This document shows positions 1-10,178 of a DNA stretch of 64,000 bases, one piece after another. The translations under genes were made by a program, and so were the position numbers. The notes beneath the pieces were generated by a model that was given only the letters and a program-made list of their open reading frames with translations, was not told the DNA's origin and did not search any database. Numbering within the stretch: the stretch's first letter is position 1; each line of letters opens with the position of its first letter. Source of the DNA: Ralstonia sp. 25mfcol4.1 (GTDB lineage Bacteria > Pseudomonadota > Gammaproteobacteria > Burkholderiales > Burkholderiaceae); NCBI RefSeq assembly GCF_900104095.1, contig NZ_FNJO01000001.1:186001-250000 (forward strand), given 5' to 3'.

Positions 1-1476
1 GGCACGGGCCGGAGACATGGCGGTGCGGTTGCTGGCTGGCGGCAGGGCGGGCGTGTCGGCAATAACCGGGGTTGCGGGAATTCCGGTATTCGCCGGGGCG
101 GCGGTCATGGGCGTCGCAAGCGGTTCCGCTACCGGCTCCGGCGTGGGCGCAACGACGGCCTTCGCCACATCGGCAACCGGCGTCTCGGCTTTCGGCGCCG
201 CCGCCTGGACCACGGGCGCCTGCGGCGCGGCAGCCTTCACCGGCGCCGCTGCTGCAGCCTGTGCCACGGGCGCAGCCGACACGGCACGCGGCGCGGCGGC
301 CGGCGGGCTGGCCGGACGCGGCCGCGCCACGGCCTGGCCGCCACCGCCCTGCCCGCCCACCGGCGCGGCAGGCGTGGCCGACGGCCGGAAGGCCAGCATG
401 CGCAACAGCGTCATCGTGAAGCCGGCATACTCGTCGGGCGCCAGCGCAAGCTCGCTGCGGCCAAGGTTGGCAATCTGGTAGAACAGCTGGATTTCCTGCG
501 CGTCGAACAGGCCGGCCAGCCGGCGCACGTCCTCGGCCTCGGGCCATTCGTCCTGCACAGAGGCAGGCACGGCCTGGGCCAGCGCGATCTTGTGCAGCAG
601 CGAGCCCAGGTCCTGCAGCGCGCCGGCAAATGACAGGCTGCGGTCGGCCATCGAGTCGGCAATGCGGAGCATCGCGCCGCCGTCCTCGGCGGCCAGCGCA
701 TCAAGCAACTGCACGAGGAAGCTCTGGTCGATCGCACCGAGCATGCCGCGCACGGCTTCCTCGGACACCTGGCCGGCGCTGTACGCGATGGCCTGGTCGG
801 TCAGCGACAGCGCGTCGCGCATCGACCCATGGGCAGCCTGCGCCAGCAGGCGCAGCGCGCTGCCGTCGTGCTGGATGCCTTCCTGCGCCAGGATATGGTC
901 CAGGTGCGACACGATATGCCCCGGCGGCATCTGCTTCAGGTTGAACTGCAGGCAGCGTGACAGGACGGTGACAGGAATCTTCTGCGGATCGGTCGTGGCC
1001 AGGATGAACTTGACGTGCCCGGGCGGCTCTTCCAGCGTCTTCAGCATCGCGTTGAAGGCGTGGTTGGTCAGCATATGCACTTCGTCGATCATGTAGACCT
1101 TGAAGCGGCCGACCGTCGGCGCGTACACCGCCTTGTCGAGCAGCTGCGCCATCTCGTCCACGCCACGGTTCGACGCCGCGTCCATCTCGATGTAGTCGAC
1201 GAACCGCCCGCTATCGATCTCCAGGCAGGCCTTGCACTGCCCGCAGGGCTGGGCGGTGATGTCGCCGCTGCCGTCGGGCCCGGTGCAATTGAGCGCCTTG
1301 GCCAGGATCCGGGACAACGTGGTCTTGCCGACACCGCGCGTGCCGGTGAACAGGTAGGCGTGATGCAGCCGCTGCTGTTCCAGCGCATGCGTGAGCGCGC
1401 GCACCACGTGCTCCTGGCCGACCAGCGTGGTGAAATCCCGTGGGCGCCATTTGCGCGCTAGAACTTGATAACTCAT
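1..1476 (-). CDS. dnaX: DNA polymerase III subunit gamma/tau (5' part, runs off window)
   Basis: This is the clamp-loader ATPase subunit of the replicative polymerase. 492 codons are visible and the C-terminal end lies outside the window. The protein begins MSYQVLARKWRP and has a Walker A motif GTRGVGKT (about 45-52), the zinc-binding cysteines C64, C78, C81 and C84, Walker B DEVH (131-134) and the TTDPQKIP sensor region. From about residue 360 it becomes a low-complexity Ala/Pro linker, as expected for the tau-specific part. The ATG at 1476 is preceded by a TACAAT hexamer at 1484-1489, only 7 nt away, and by no Shine-Dalgarno, so the message may have almost no leader. Identity is certain; whether a shorter gamma product is made cannot be judged here. 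Confidence 0.97.
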   Translation of the reverse strand, partial: MSYQVLARKWRPRDFTTLVGQEHVVRALTHALEQQRLHHAYLFTGTRGVGKTTLSRILAKALNCTGPDGSGDITAQPCGQCKACLEIDSGRFVDYIEMDAASNRGVDEMAQLLDKAVYAPTVGRFKVYMIDEVHMLTNHAFNAMLKTLEEPPGHVKFILATTDPQKIPVTVLSRCLQFNLKQMPPGHIVSHLDHILAQEGIQHDGSALRLLAQAAHGSMRDALSLTDQAIAYSAGQVSEEAVRGMLGAIDQSFLVQLLDALAAEDGGAMLRIADSMADRSLSFAGALQDLGSLLHKIALAQAVPASVQDEWPEAEDVRRLAGLFDAQEIQLFYQIANLGRSELALAPDEYAGFTMTLLRMLAFRPSATPAAPVGGQGGGGQAVARPRPASPPAAAPRAVSAAPVAQAAAAAPVKAAAPQAPVVQAAAPKAETPVADVAKAVVAPTPEPVAEPLATPMTAAPANTGIPATPVIADTPALPPASNRTAMSPARA

Positions 1477-1552
1477 GGCGGCGATTGTAGCAAAAGGCGG
1501 GCCTCGGCAATCGGGAACCGGCCCGGCAAACCCTGGCCGGCCGGCGCCTATG

Positions 1553-1579
1553 AAAAAGCCCCGCCAGGGGGCGGGGCTT
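1553..1579 (-). terminator. Rho-independent terminator of lctP
   Basis: A GC-rich hairpin (AGCCCCGCC with GGCGGGGCT) is followed by a T run on the minus strand, about 25 bp past the lctP stop codon. Confidence 0.85.
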
Positions 1580-1604
1580 CGTGTCACATCGGGCTGGCCA
1601 GCCG

Positions 1605-3281
<1,677 letters not shown>

Positions 3282-3616
3282 GATTGAATCCTCCTCTGGT
3301 TGATACGGCTGCCTGCCTCTGACGGGCCTGGACAACCGGACGACATTTGCCCCGCCGAGCGACGCAAGCGCCGCCCGCCGGACAGAAAGGGGATTGTAAG
3401 GACGGGTTCCCGGCTCACCGCCCAAAATCCGGTCATCGACCCGATGAGCCGGATTCAGGGATCAGGGTTTGTGCGGGGGCAGTCTGGCGCACCTCACATC
3501 CTCGCGCGCAGCGTACTCCTTAAAACGATCGTTCGATATAGGTAATGTGATGGAGGCGCGGCCCGAACTGTCGCGCAGCCGTGCGTTCCGGGCCGCCCGT
3601 GCGGGCGGGTGCCGGA
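3282..3616 (-). promoter_or_regulatory. Non-coding region upstream of lctP, with a palindrome
   Basis: No convincing gene lies here. On the lctP strand there is a TACAAT hexamer near 3395-3400 without a good -35. A perfect palindrome AACGATCGTT (3524-3533) sits in AT-rich sequence about 245 bp upstream of the lctP start. The palindrome resembles operators of small dimeric regulators, but which regulator binds it is unknown. The region also contains the end of the nrdJ transcript; no clear terminator is seen. Confidence 0.3.
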
Positions 3617-6121
3617 TCAGCCGCACTCCCCCACGTAGCCGCAGTTGGCGCACTTGGCGCAGCCGTCGACCTTGTGCAACGCATGCGCGCCACACTCGGG
3701 GCAGGGCTTGCCGGTGCCGATGCCGGTCACGGCCGTGGCGGCCTGGGCCGGCGCCGTCGGCCGGGCCAGTGCGACCGCCGCCTCGCCGCCGTCGCGCCGG
3801 GCCAGACGGGCGGCCAGTGCGGTCACGGGCACCTGGCCGCCCTCGTCGTCCAGGAAGCCGCGCTTGATCAGGATGCGCTGCAGCGCGTAGCTCAACGCCG
3901 CCACCTCCGAGTCATGGAAGCGCGGCACCTCGGTGCCATCCTGCCGTACGACGGATCCATAGCGCACGGTGCCCTTGTCCCACACCACGTTGCGCATGTC
4001 GGCCAGCGCCTTGGCAATCGGCCCGCCCGAGCGCGCCACCATCGACAGCAGCCGCATCGTCGACGTGATCCACTGCTGCCCTTCGGTACGCTGGCCGGCC
4101 GGCATGAAGAACTCGATGGGCCGTTCGATCGTGACCGGCTGGCCGTCGACCGTCCCCGACACGCGCATGAAGTTCACGGTCAGGTAGACGGTCTTGTGGC
4201 CTTCGTAGGTCAGGTATTCGACCTTGGACGTCACGCCTTCCAGATCGCCCAGCGGACGGCTGCCGAACGGCCGCGTGAGCGGATCGTCGCCGTTCTGCTG
4301 CGCGCCCGGCGTGACCGCCGCGGCGGGCGCCTCGGGCGCCGGCGCCACCGACAACACGGCGCCCAGCACCTGGTTGGGCCGGTAGGTGGCCAGCCCCTTC
4401 AGGCCGGCCTTCCACGCTTCCAGGTACAGGTTGCGGAAGGCCTCGTACGGATAGTCCTCCGGCACGTTCACGGTCTTGCTGATGCTGGTGTCGATATACG
4501 GCTGCACGGCTTCCAGCATCCGCATATGGTCCAGCGCCGACATCTGCAGCGCGGTGACGAAGCTGTCCGGCAGTTGATCCATGTCGCCGCCCATATGGCG
4601 ATAGAGCCGCCACGCATGGTCGGCCACCTCGAACGTGCGATAGCTGTCGTCCGGCATGCGCTTGCGGCGGTTATACGTCCAGGAGAACGCCGGCTCGATG
4701 CCATTCGACGCGTTGTCCGCGAAGGCCAGCGTGATGGTGCCGGTCGGCGCGATCGACAGCAGGTGCGAGTTGCGCAGCCCGTGCGCGCGAATGGCGTCCC
4801 GCACCGCCTCCGGCAGCCGGCTGACAAAGCCGCCGCCCAGGTAGGCGTCGGCATCGAACAGCGGGAAGGCGCCTTTTTCGTCGGCCAGTTCCACCGATGC
4901 CAGGTACGCATGGTCGCGCATCGATTCGGATATCCGGCCCGCCAGCGCGCGCGCGGCGTCGGTGTCGTAGCGCAGCCCCAGCATCACCAGCGCGCTGCCC
5001 AGCCCCAGGAAGCCCAGCCCAATGCGGCGCTTGGCCTGCGCCTCGGCCTGTTGCTCGGGCAGCGGCCAGAACGTGACATCGAGCACGTTGTCGAGCATGC
5101 GCGTGGACACCCGCACGACCTCGGCGAACGCGGCGAAGTCGAAGCTGGCCTCGTCGGTGAATGGCTGGCGCACGAAGCGCGTCAGGTTGATCGATCCCAG
5201 GCAGCAGCATCCATACGACGGCAGCGGCTGCTCCGCGCACGGGTTGGTCGCCTCGATCGTCTCGCAGTAATAAAGGTTGTTGTCGGCGTTGATGCGCGAC
5301 AGGAACAGGATGCCGGGCTCGGCGTGGTCGTAGGTGGCCTGCATGACCTGATCCCACAGCCGGCGCGCCGGCACCCGGCGATACACCCACTGGCCATCGT
5401 CGCGCCGGTAGGCGCCAGCCGCGATGACGTCCATGCCCGGCTCGGCCTCGTGCACGAGTTCGATCTCTTCATCGGCCTCCACGGCCTGCATGAAGGCATC
5501 GGTGACGCCGATGGAGATATTGAAGTTGGTCAGGTCGCCACGATCCTTGGCGTGGATGAAGCTCTCGATGTCGGGATGGTCGCAGCGCAGCACGCCCATC
5601 TGCGCCCCGCGCCGCGAGCCGGCCGACTCCACCGTGGCGCACGACGCGTCGAACACCTTCATGAACGACACCGGCCCCGAGGCCCGCGAATGCGTGGCGC
5701 GCACCAGCGCGCCGCCGGGCCGGATCGACGAGAAGTCGTAGCCCACGCCCCCGCCGCGCCGCATGGTTTCGGCGGCCTGCGCCACGGCCGTGTAGATACT
5801 CGGCTTGCCGTCCCTGGACTCGGACACCGAATCGCCCACGGGCTGCACGAAACAATTGATCAGCGTGGCCTGGATGCCCGTGCCGGCAGCGGAATTGATG
5901 CGCCCCGCCGGCACGAAGCCGTTTTCCAGCGCCCAGAGAAAGCGCGCGGCCCAGGTGTCACGGTGATCGGCCGGTTCCACCTCGGCCAGCGCGCGCGCCA
6001 CGCGGCGGCGCACATCGTCGATGCTGCGCTCCTCGCCCTTGGCGTATTTTTCCTGAAGAACTTCGATGGAGATGTCTTGCGGCACGAGTGCGCCGCGGAG
6101 GATCTGGTCGTTTGCGTTCAT
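3617..6121 (-). CDS. nrdJ: Adenosylcobalamin-dependent ribonucleoside-diphosphate reductase (class II)
   Basis: This enzyme reduces ribonucleotides to deoxyribonucleotides with a B12-generated thiyl radical and is oxygen-independent. The 834-residue protein shows the redox cysteine of NCF (C90), the active-site motif NPCAE (293-297, with C295 and E297) followed by a Cys-rich GCCCLGS stretch, and a C-terminal zinc-ribbon of CxxC pairs in the last 30 residues, typical of NrdJ. The start is the ATG at 6121 ([10 protein letters not shown]); an extension to 6193 is unlikely. No partner subunit is encoded beside it, as expected for class II. I did not find a cobalamin riboswitch or NrdR-box pair in the 150 bp upstream. 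Confidence 0.95.
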   Translation of the reverse strand: MNANDQILRGALVPQDISIEVLQEKYAKGEERSIDDVRRRVARALAEVEPADHRDTWAARFLWALENGFVPAGRINSAAGTGIQATLINCFVQPVGDSVSESRDGKPSIYTAVAQAAETMRRGGGVGYDFSSIRPGGALVRATHSRASGPVSFMKVFDASCATVESAGSRRGAQMGVLRCDHPDIESFIHAKDRGDLTNFNISIGVTDAFMQAVEADEEIELVHEAEPGMDVIAAGAYRRDDGQWVYRRVPARRLWDQVMQATYDHAEPGILFLSRINADNNLYYCETIEATNPCAEQPLPSYGCCCLGSINLTRFVRQPFTDEASFDFAAFAEVVRVSTRMLDNVLDVTFWPLPEQQAEAQAKRRIGLGFLGLGSALVMLGLRYDTDAARALAGRISESMRDHAYLASVELADEKGAFPLFDADAYLGGGFVSRLPEAVRDAIRAHGLRNSHLLSIAPTGTITLAFADNASNGIEPAFSWTYNRRKRMPDDSYRTFEVADHAWRLYRHMGGDMDQLPDSFVTALQMSALDHMRMLEAVQPYIDTSISKTVNVPEDYPYEAFRNLYLEAWKAGLKGLATYRPNQVLGAVLSVAPAPEAPAAAVTPGAQQNGDDPLTRPFGSRPLGDLEGVTSKVEYLTYEGHKTVYLTVNFMRVSGTVDGQPVTIERPIEFFMPAGQRTEGQQWITSTMRLLSMVARSGGPIAKALADMRNVVWDKGTVRYGSVVRQDGTEVPRFHDSEVAALSYALQRILIKRGFLDDEGGQVPVTALAARLARRDGGEAAVALARPTAPAQAATAVTGIGTGKPCPECGAHALHKVDGCAKCANCGYVGECG

Positions 6122-6280
6122 GCCCCAACCTGTCTGGATGAAAAGTCGGCTGAAAATGCCGTCCGCCATGCTGCCAGCATGGTCGCGCGACACCCCGGTA
6201 TCAGATCAAACTCGCGTCGAACAACCCTAGTAGAACAACGAAATTGAATACGTTGCACCGGGTTGGGTTACAATGCCGGT

Positions 6281-6382
6281 CGGACGGGCCTCCTCGCATG
6301 GTGGCGCGGTCAACCTGGTCAGGTCGGGAACGAAGCAGCCACAGCCGTTTTCCACCAGTGCCGAGGGTCAGGCTCGTCCCCC
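6281..6382 (+). ncRNA. ffs: 4.5S signal recognition particle RNA (small bacterial SRP RNA)
   Basis: The conserved apical domain is present at about 6313-6341 (CTGGTCAGGTCGGGAACGAA then GCAGCC), the Ffh-binding loop of SRP RNA. The 5' segment GGACGGGCCT (6282-6291) pairs with AGGCTCGTCC near the 3' end, closing a single long hairpin of about 100 nt. A TACAAT -10 element at 6269-6274 sets the start near 6281. In many relatives ffs lies next to dnaX; here they are 5 kb apart on opposite strands. Ends are accurate to a few bases. Confidence 0.93.
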
Positions 6383-6512
6383 TTCTTCCTGCTTTTTCTG
6401 TCTTCACGCGAAGTTCTTCGCGAAAATCCCACGAAGTAATGCCTTCTGCCCGATAGCGGCAGACACGCCACCGGGCAGCAATCCGCCACCTATTCTGCGC
6501 CTCTTTTCAGGA

Positions 6513-9500
6513 TCAGAACAACGACCCCTGCTGCGTCGTGGCAATTGGCGCGGACGTCCGTGATGGCGTCGAAGCGCGCAGCACTTCGGCATCGATCCAC
6601 TCCCCGGCTGCCGTGGCCACGCCGGCTTCGATCCGCTTGCCGGGGAAGACCGGCTGCACCGCCGCCACATAGCGCGCCAGCTGCGCGCCATAGGCTGAGT
6701 GTTCCTGCGGCAGCAGGCGCTGCTTGTAGTCGATGATGACCACCCGGTCGTCGAACTCCACCAGCCGGTCGATCCGCAGCAGGCGGCCCCGGCCATCGTA
6801 GAGTTCCACCTCGTTGCGCGCCGACACCGCGTCGGGCGCGAACAGCAGCGGCCGCAACGCCGGCGCGGCCAGCATGGCGCGCAGGTCGGCCACCGCCGCC
6901 TCGGCCTGCCGCTGCCAGCGGTCTCGTGCCAGGGGCGCCCCCGCTCCTGCCAGCGGGAACCAGCGCATCACGGTGGCGGCGTCCGGCACGCCGGTATAGG
7001 CCTCCGGGTAGCGCGTGAGCCGTTCCAGCAGCGCATGCACCAGTTCGCCATGCGCGGCAGCCTCGGGGTCGAACACCATGGCTTCGGCCTCGTCCTCGAA
7101 GGCGGCAGCCGTCGCGGCTTCGGTCGTGGCTTCGGCTACCGCTTCAGCGGCCCCTTCGGCGGCTTCACCGGCCGCCACCTCGTCCGCGCCGCGATAGCGC
7201 AGCCGGAAATCCGTGTAGCGCACGCGCTCGCTGGCCGCGCCGAAGGTGTCGGCGGTCGGGATTCCGGTCTCCGGATAGGCTGTCACCTCGTCCCCGACGC
7301 CTGCCCCGGCCAGCCGCACATACCAGCTTCCGGCGATTTCGGCGCCATTGGCTTCCTCCCTGGCGGCCTTGCTGGCGCGGCCCTTGACGCCACTGACGAG
7401 CAGCCCCTGCTGCGCGCGCGTCATGGCCACGTAGAGCAGATTCCAGTTCTCGCGCTCGGCCAAGGCGGCTTCGGCCTCGAACATCGGCGCGCGCGCCAGG
7501 CCGCGCTCGCTGCGCTTGCCGTAGGCCGAGAAATGCCGCGGCGCGGGCGATGCCGGCGGCCAGTCCACCAGGATGCCGCCACGGTCGGCGGCCGGATCGC
7601 TGTGGTTGGCATCGAGCAGCACCACGAATGGCGCCTCCAGGCCCTTGGCCGCATGCACGGTCAGGATATGTACCGCGTCGAGCTGGCTGACGGCGGCGTC
7701 GTCGGGCTCGGCCTCGGTGTCTTCCACGCCCTCGCCCATGCCGCCCTCGTCGGGGCTTTCGTCCTCGTCGCCGCGCCGGATTTCCTGCAGTTCGTCGATA
7801 AACTTCGGCAGGCTCGGGTAACGGCCGCCGTCCAGGTCGAGCGACAGCTTCAGGAAGGCGTCCAGGTTGGCCAGCACCTGCTCGCGGATGGCCGACGGCG
7901 CGGCCTCCGCGTAACGGCGGCGCACCTCGCCATGGTGATAGATATGGTCGATCAGGTCGTGCACGGGCTTGTGCGGCGCCAGCGCCAGCCAGGCGCGCAA
8001 GCGGGCAATGCCGGCGCGCAGCGCGTCAGACACATGCTCCGGCAGCCCGTTGGCGATGCGCGACCACCAGCCGCCTTCGCCTTCGATCGACGCCAGCAGG
8101 ATCAGGTCGTCGTCGGTGGCCCCGACGATCGGGCTCTTCAGCACGTGCGCCAGGTCGAGATCGGATTCCGGCGTCATCAGGAACGCCAGCAGCGCCGAAA
8201 TATCGAGCGCCTCCAGGGTCGTCAGCAGGCCACCGCGGCGCGGGCTCAGGCACGGGATACCGGCTTCGCGCAGCGCGCGCTCGTAGTCGGGCAGATAAGT
8301 CTTGCGGCGCACCAGCAGGTGCATGTCGCGCCAGGTAGCGGGCCGCGACACGTCGCCCTCACGCACAGGCACCTGGTCGCGCAGATAGTGCAGCCACGCG
8401 GCCACGCGCCGGCCTTCCTCGAAGCGCAGTGAATCGCCCTGCTGCACACGCGGCTGCGTCAGTGTGTCGCGATGGCCGTCGCCGGCAGGCTGATCGTCGG
8501 TCGCACCGGCTGCGTCGCCAGCCACGCCGGACTCGGCCGCATCCTCCGCTTCCACCAGCGGCAGCAGCCAGACCGGGCCGCCAGGATCCTTCAGCGCCGT
8601 CGTCTGGGTTTCGTACAGCGGATAACGACCATCGGCGCGGGCATGGTCGAACACCGCGTTGACCCAATCGAGCACTTCCGGACGATTCCGGCGCGTGCGG
8701 TTGGTACGCAGCACCGTGGCGCGAAACTCGGCTTGCAGCATGTCGCGCGCGGCATCGAACAGGCGCGCATCGGCACGGCGGAAGCGGTAGATCGACTGCT
8801 TGGGATCCCCCACCAGGAACACGGTCGGCTTGTCGCCCAGGCCCTGGTAGCCGGCCAGCCAGCCCTGCAGGATGCGCCACTGCAGCGGGTTGGTGTCCTG
8901 GAATTCGTCCAGCAGCAGGTGGCGATAGCGCGCATCGAGCCGCACCTGCAGATAGGTGGCGGTTTCCTCGTCGGCCATCAGCCGCGCGGCCAGCCATTCG
9001 AGATCGGCGAAATCCATCGCGCGCTGCTCGCCCTTGTATCGCTGGTAGCGTTCCAGCAGCGCGTCACCCAGCCGGTAAAGCGCCAGGTTGATGGCCAGCA
9101 CGGCGGCCTCGCAGCGGCGGGCCGCGATGTCGTCGAGCCGCGCGCAGTGGTCGGCCACGCGGGCGATCAGGTCTTCGGCACCGCCTTCGCCGCCGCAAAC
9201 CTTGACCAGCGCCGTGGTGGCCTTTATCGAGCGTGGCTTGCCGGCGTCGGTGAAAAACGCGGCGCGCAACTGGCCGAAGGCCTGCGTGGCGGCGTCGCCG
9301 GGCGCGGCGCCGGCATCGCGCCAGGCCCGGATCGCACGCAGGCCGTCCACCAGCCGCGACGCGTGGGTCTGCTCGGTCTTGCCGGCCCGCCCCAGGGTCA
9401 GCGCCAGTTGCGCGCATTCCTCAAGCCAGTCGTCGTCGGCCAGCGCCTCCACCAGCACGTCGACCGTGGCGTCATCGCCAAGATCCTGGGCGAGCCGCAG

Positions 9501-10178
9501 CGCAGGATCGCCAGCATCCCGGAACGCCCACCACTCGTTACGCGCGTGGAACATGCGATCGAGCAGGCTGCGCGCCTGGAAGTCGCCCACCGCATCGACC
9601 AGCTGTTCATAGGCTTCGCGCAGATCGGCATGCTGCGGATGGGCCAGCGCGCGCCAGAACGGCGCCCAGGCCTCCCGCTTCATGCGCAGGGCGTCCTCGC
9701 GCAGCGACGCACCGGGCACGATGCCCGACGACAGCGGCGCGCCGCGCAGCAGCGTGCCGAACCAGCCGTGGAAGGTGTCGATGGCCATGCGGCCGGGCGA
9801 TGCCAGCACCTGCGCATGCAGCAGGCGGGCCCGGGGCAGCGCGGCGCGGGCGGCATCGGCGGACAGCCCGCGCATTTCCAGCTGGGCCAGCACGGCGTCG
9901 TCGGACCCGCTCGCCAGTTGCGACAGCACTTCCAGCAGGCGTTCGCGCATCTCCTCGGCGGCCTTGCGCGTGAACGTGATGGCCAGGATCTCGTGGGGCG
10001 CGGCGCCGGCCAGCAACAGGCGCACCAGCCGCGCCACCAGCAGCCAGGTCTTGCCGCTGCCCGCGCAGGCCTCAACCACGACGGAGCGTGCCGGGTCGCA
10101 CGCGGCGCGTGTGAAATCGGCCTCGGCCACGGGCTGGCCATCGCGCAGATACGCGTGGATGTCCTGACTGGCGTTCAT
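6513..10178 (-). CDS. AddA-like UvrD-family helicase/nuclease (double-strand break repair)
   Basis: A superfamily 1A helicase of 1221 residues with a RecB-type nuclease domain, expected to resect broken DNA ends for recombination together with its AddB-like partner. Visible are Walker A ACAGSGKT (37-44), the ITFTRKAAEEMRER motif, DEXX-box LLLDEFQDTNP (about 424), the VGDPKQSIYRFR motif, later helicase motifs (VAMTRAQ) and a C-terminal PD-(D/E)XK core (RIDRLVEF then IIDYKQ, about 1130-1150). The start at 10178 overlaps the stop of the upstream addB-like gene by ATGA, so the two are translationally coupled. It is the betaproteobacterial AddA type rather than RecB, since no recC or recD is adjacent. 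Confidence 0.92.
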   Translation of the reverse strand: MNASQDIHAYLRDGQPVAEADFTRAACDPARSVVVEACAGSGKTWLLVARLVRLLLAGAAPHEILAITFTRKAAEEMRERLLEVLSQLASGSDDAVLAQLEMRGLSADAARAALPRARLLHAQVLASPGRMAIDTFHGWFGTLLRGAPLSSGIVPGASLREDALRMKREAWAPFWRALAHPQHADLREAYEQLVDAVGDFQARSLLDRMFHARNEWWAFRDAGDPALRLAQDLGDDATVDVLVEALADDDWLEECAQLALTLGRAGKTEQTHASRLVDGLRAIRAWRDAGAAPGDAATQAFGQLRAAFFTDAGKPRSIKATTALVKVCGGEGGAEDLIARVADHCARLDDIAARRCEAAVLAINLALYRLGDALLERYQRYKGEQRAMDFADLEWLAARLMADEETATYLQVRLDARYRHLLLDEFQDTNPLQWRILQGWLAGYQGLGDKPTVFLVGDPKQSIYRFRRADARLFDAARDMLQAEFRATVLRTNRTRRNRPEVLDWVNAVFDHARADGRYPLYETQTTALKDPGGPVWLLPLVEAEDAAESGVAGDAAGATDDQPAGDGHRDTLTQPRVQQGDSLRFEEGRRVAAWLHYLRDQVPVREGDVSRPATWRDMHLLVRRKTYLPDYERALREAGIPCLSPRRGGLLTTLEALDISALLAFLMTPESDLDLAHVLKSPIVGATDDDLILLASIEGEGGWWSRIANGLPEHVSDALRAGIARLRAWLALAPHKPVHDLIDHIYHHGEVRRRYAEAAPSAIREQVLANLDAFLKLSLDLDGGRYPSLPKFIDELQEIRRGDEDESPDEGGMGEGVEDTEAEPDDAAVSQLDAVHILTVHAAKGLEAPFVVLLDANHSDPAADRGGILVDWPPASPAPRHFSAYGKRSERGLARAPMFEAEAALAERENWNLLYVAMTRAQQGLLVSGVKGRASKAAREEANGAEIAGSWYVRLAGAGVGDEVTAYPETGIPTADTFGAASERVRYTDFRLRYRGADEVAAGEAAEGAAEAVAEATTEAATAAAFEDEAEAMVFDPEAAAHGELVHALLERLTRYPEAYTGVPDAATVMRWFPLAGAGAPLARDRWQRQAEAAVADLRAMLAAPALRPLLFAPDAVSARNEVELYDGRGRLLRIDRLVEFDDRVVIIDYKQRLLPQEHSAYGAQLARYVAAVQPVFPGKRIEAGVATAAGEWIDAEVLRASTPSRTSAPIATTQQGSLF

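Noticed and set aside
3581..6247. An 888-codon open frame on the plus strand opposite nrdJ
   Set aside because: It is the antisense shadow of nrdJ in GC-rich DNA; its product is Arg/His/Gly-rich without any family motif, while the minus strand encodes a complete reductase.
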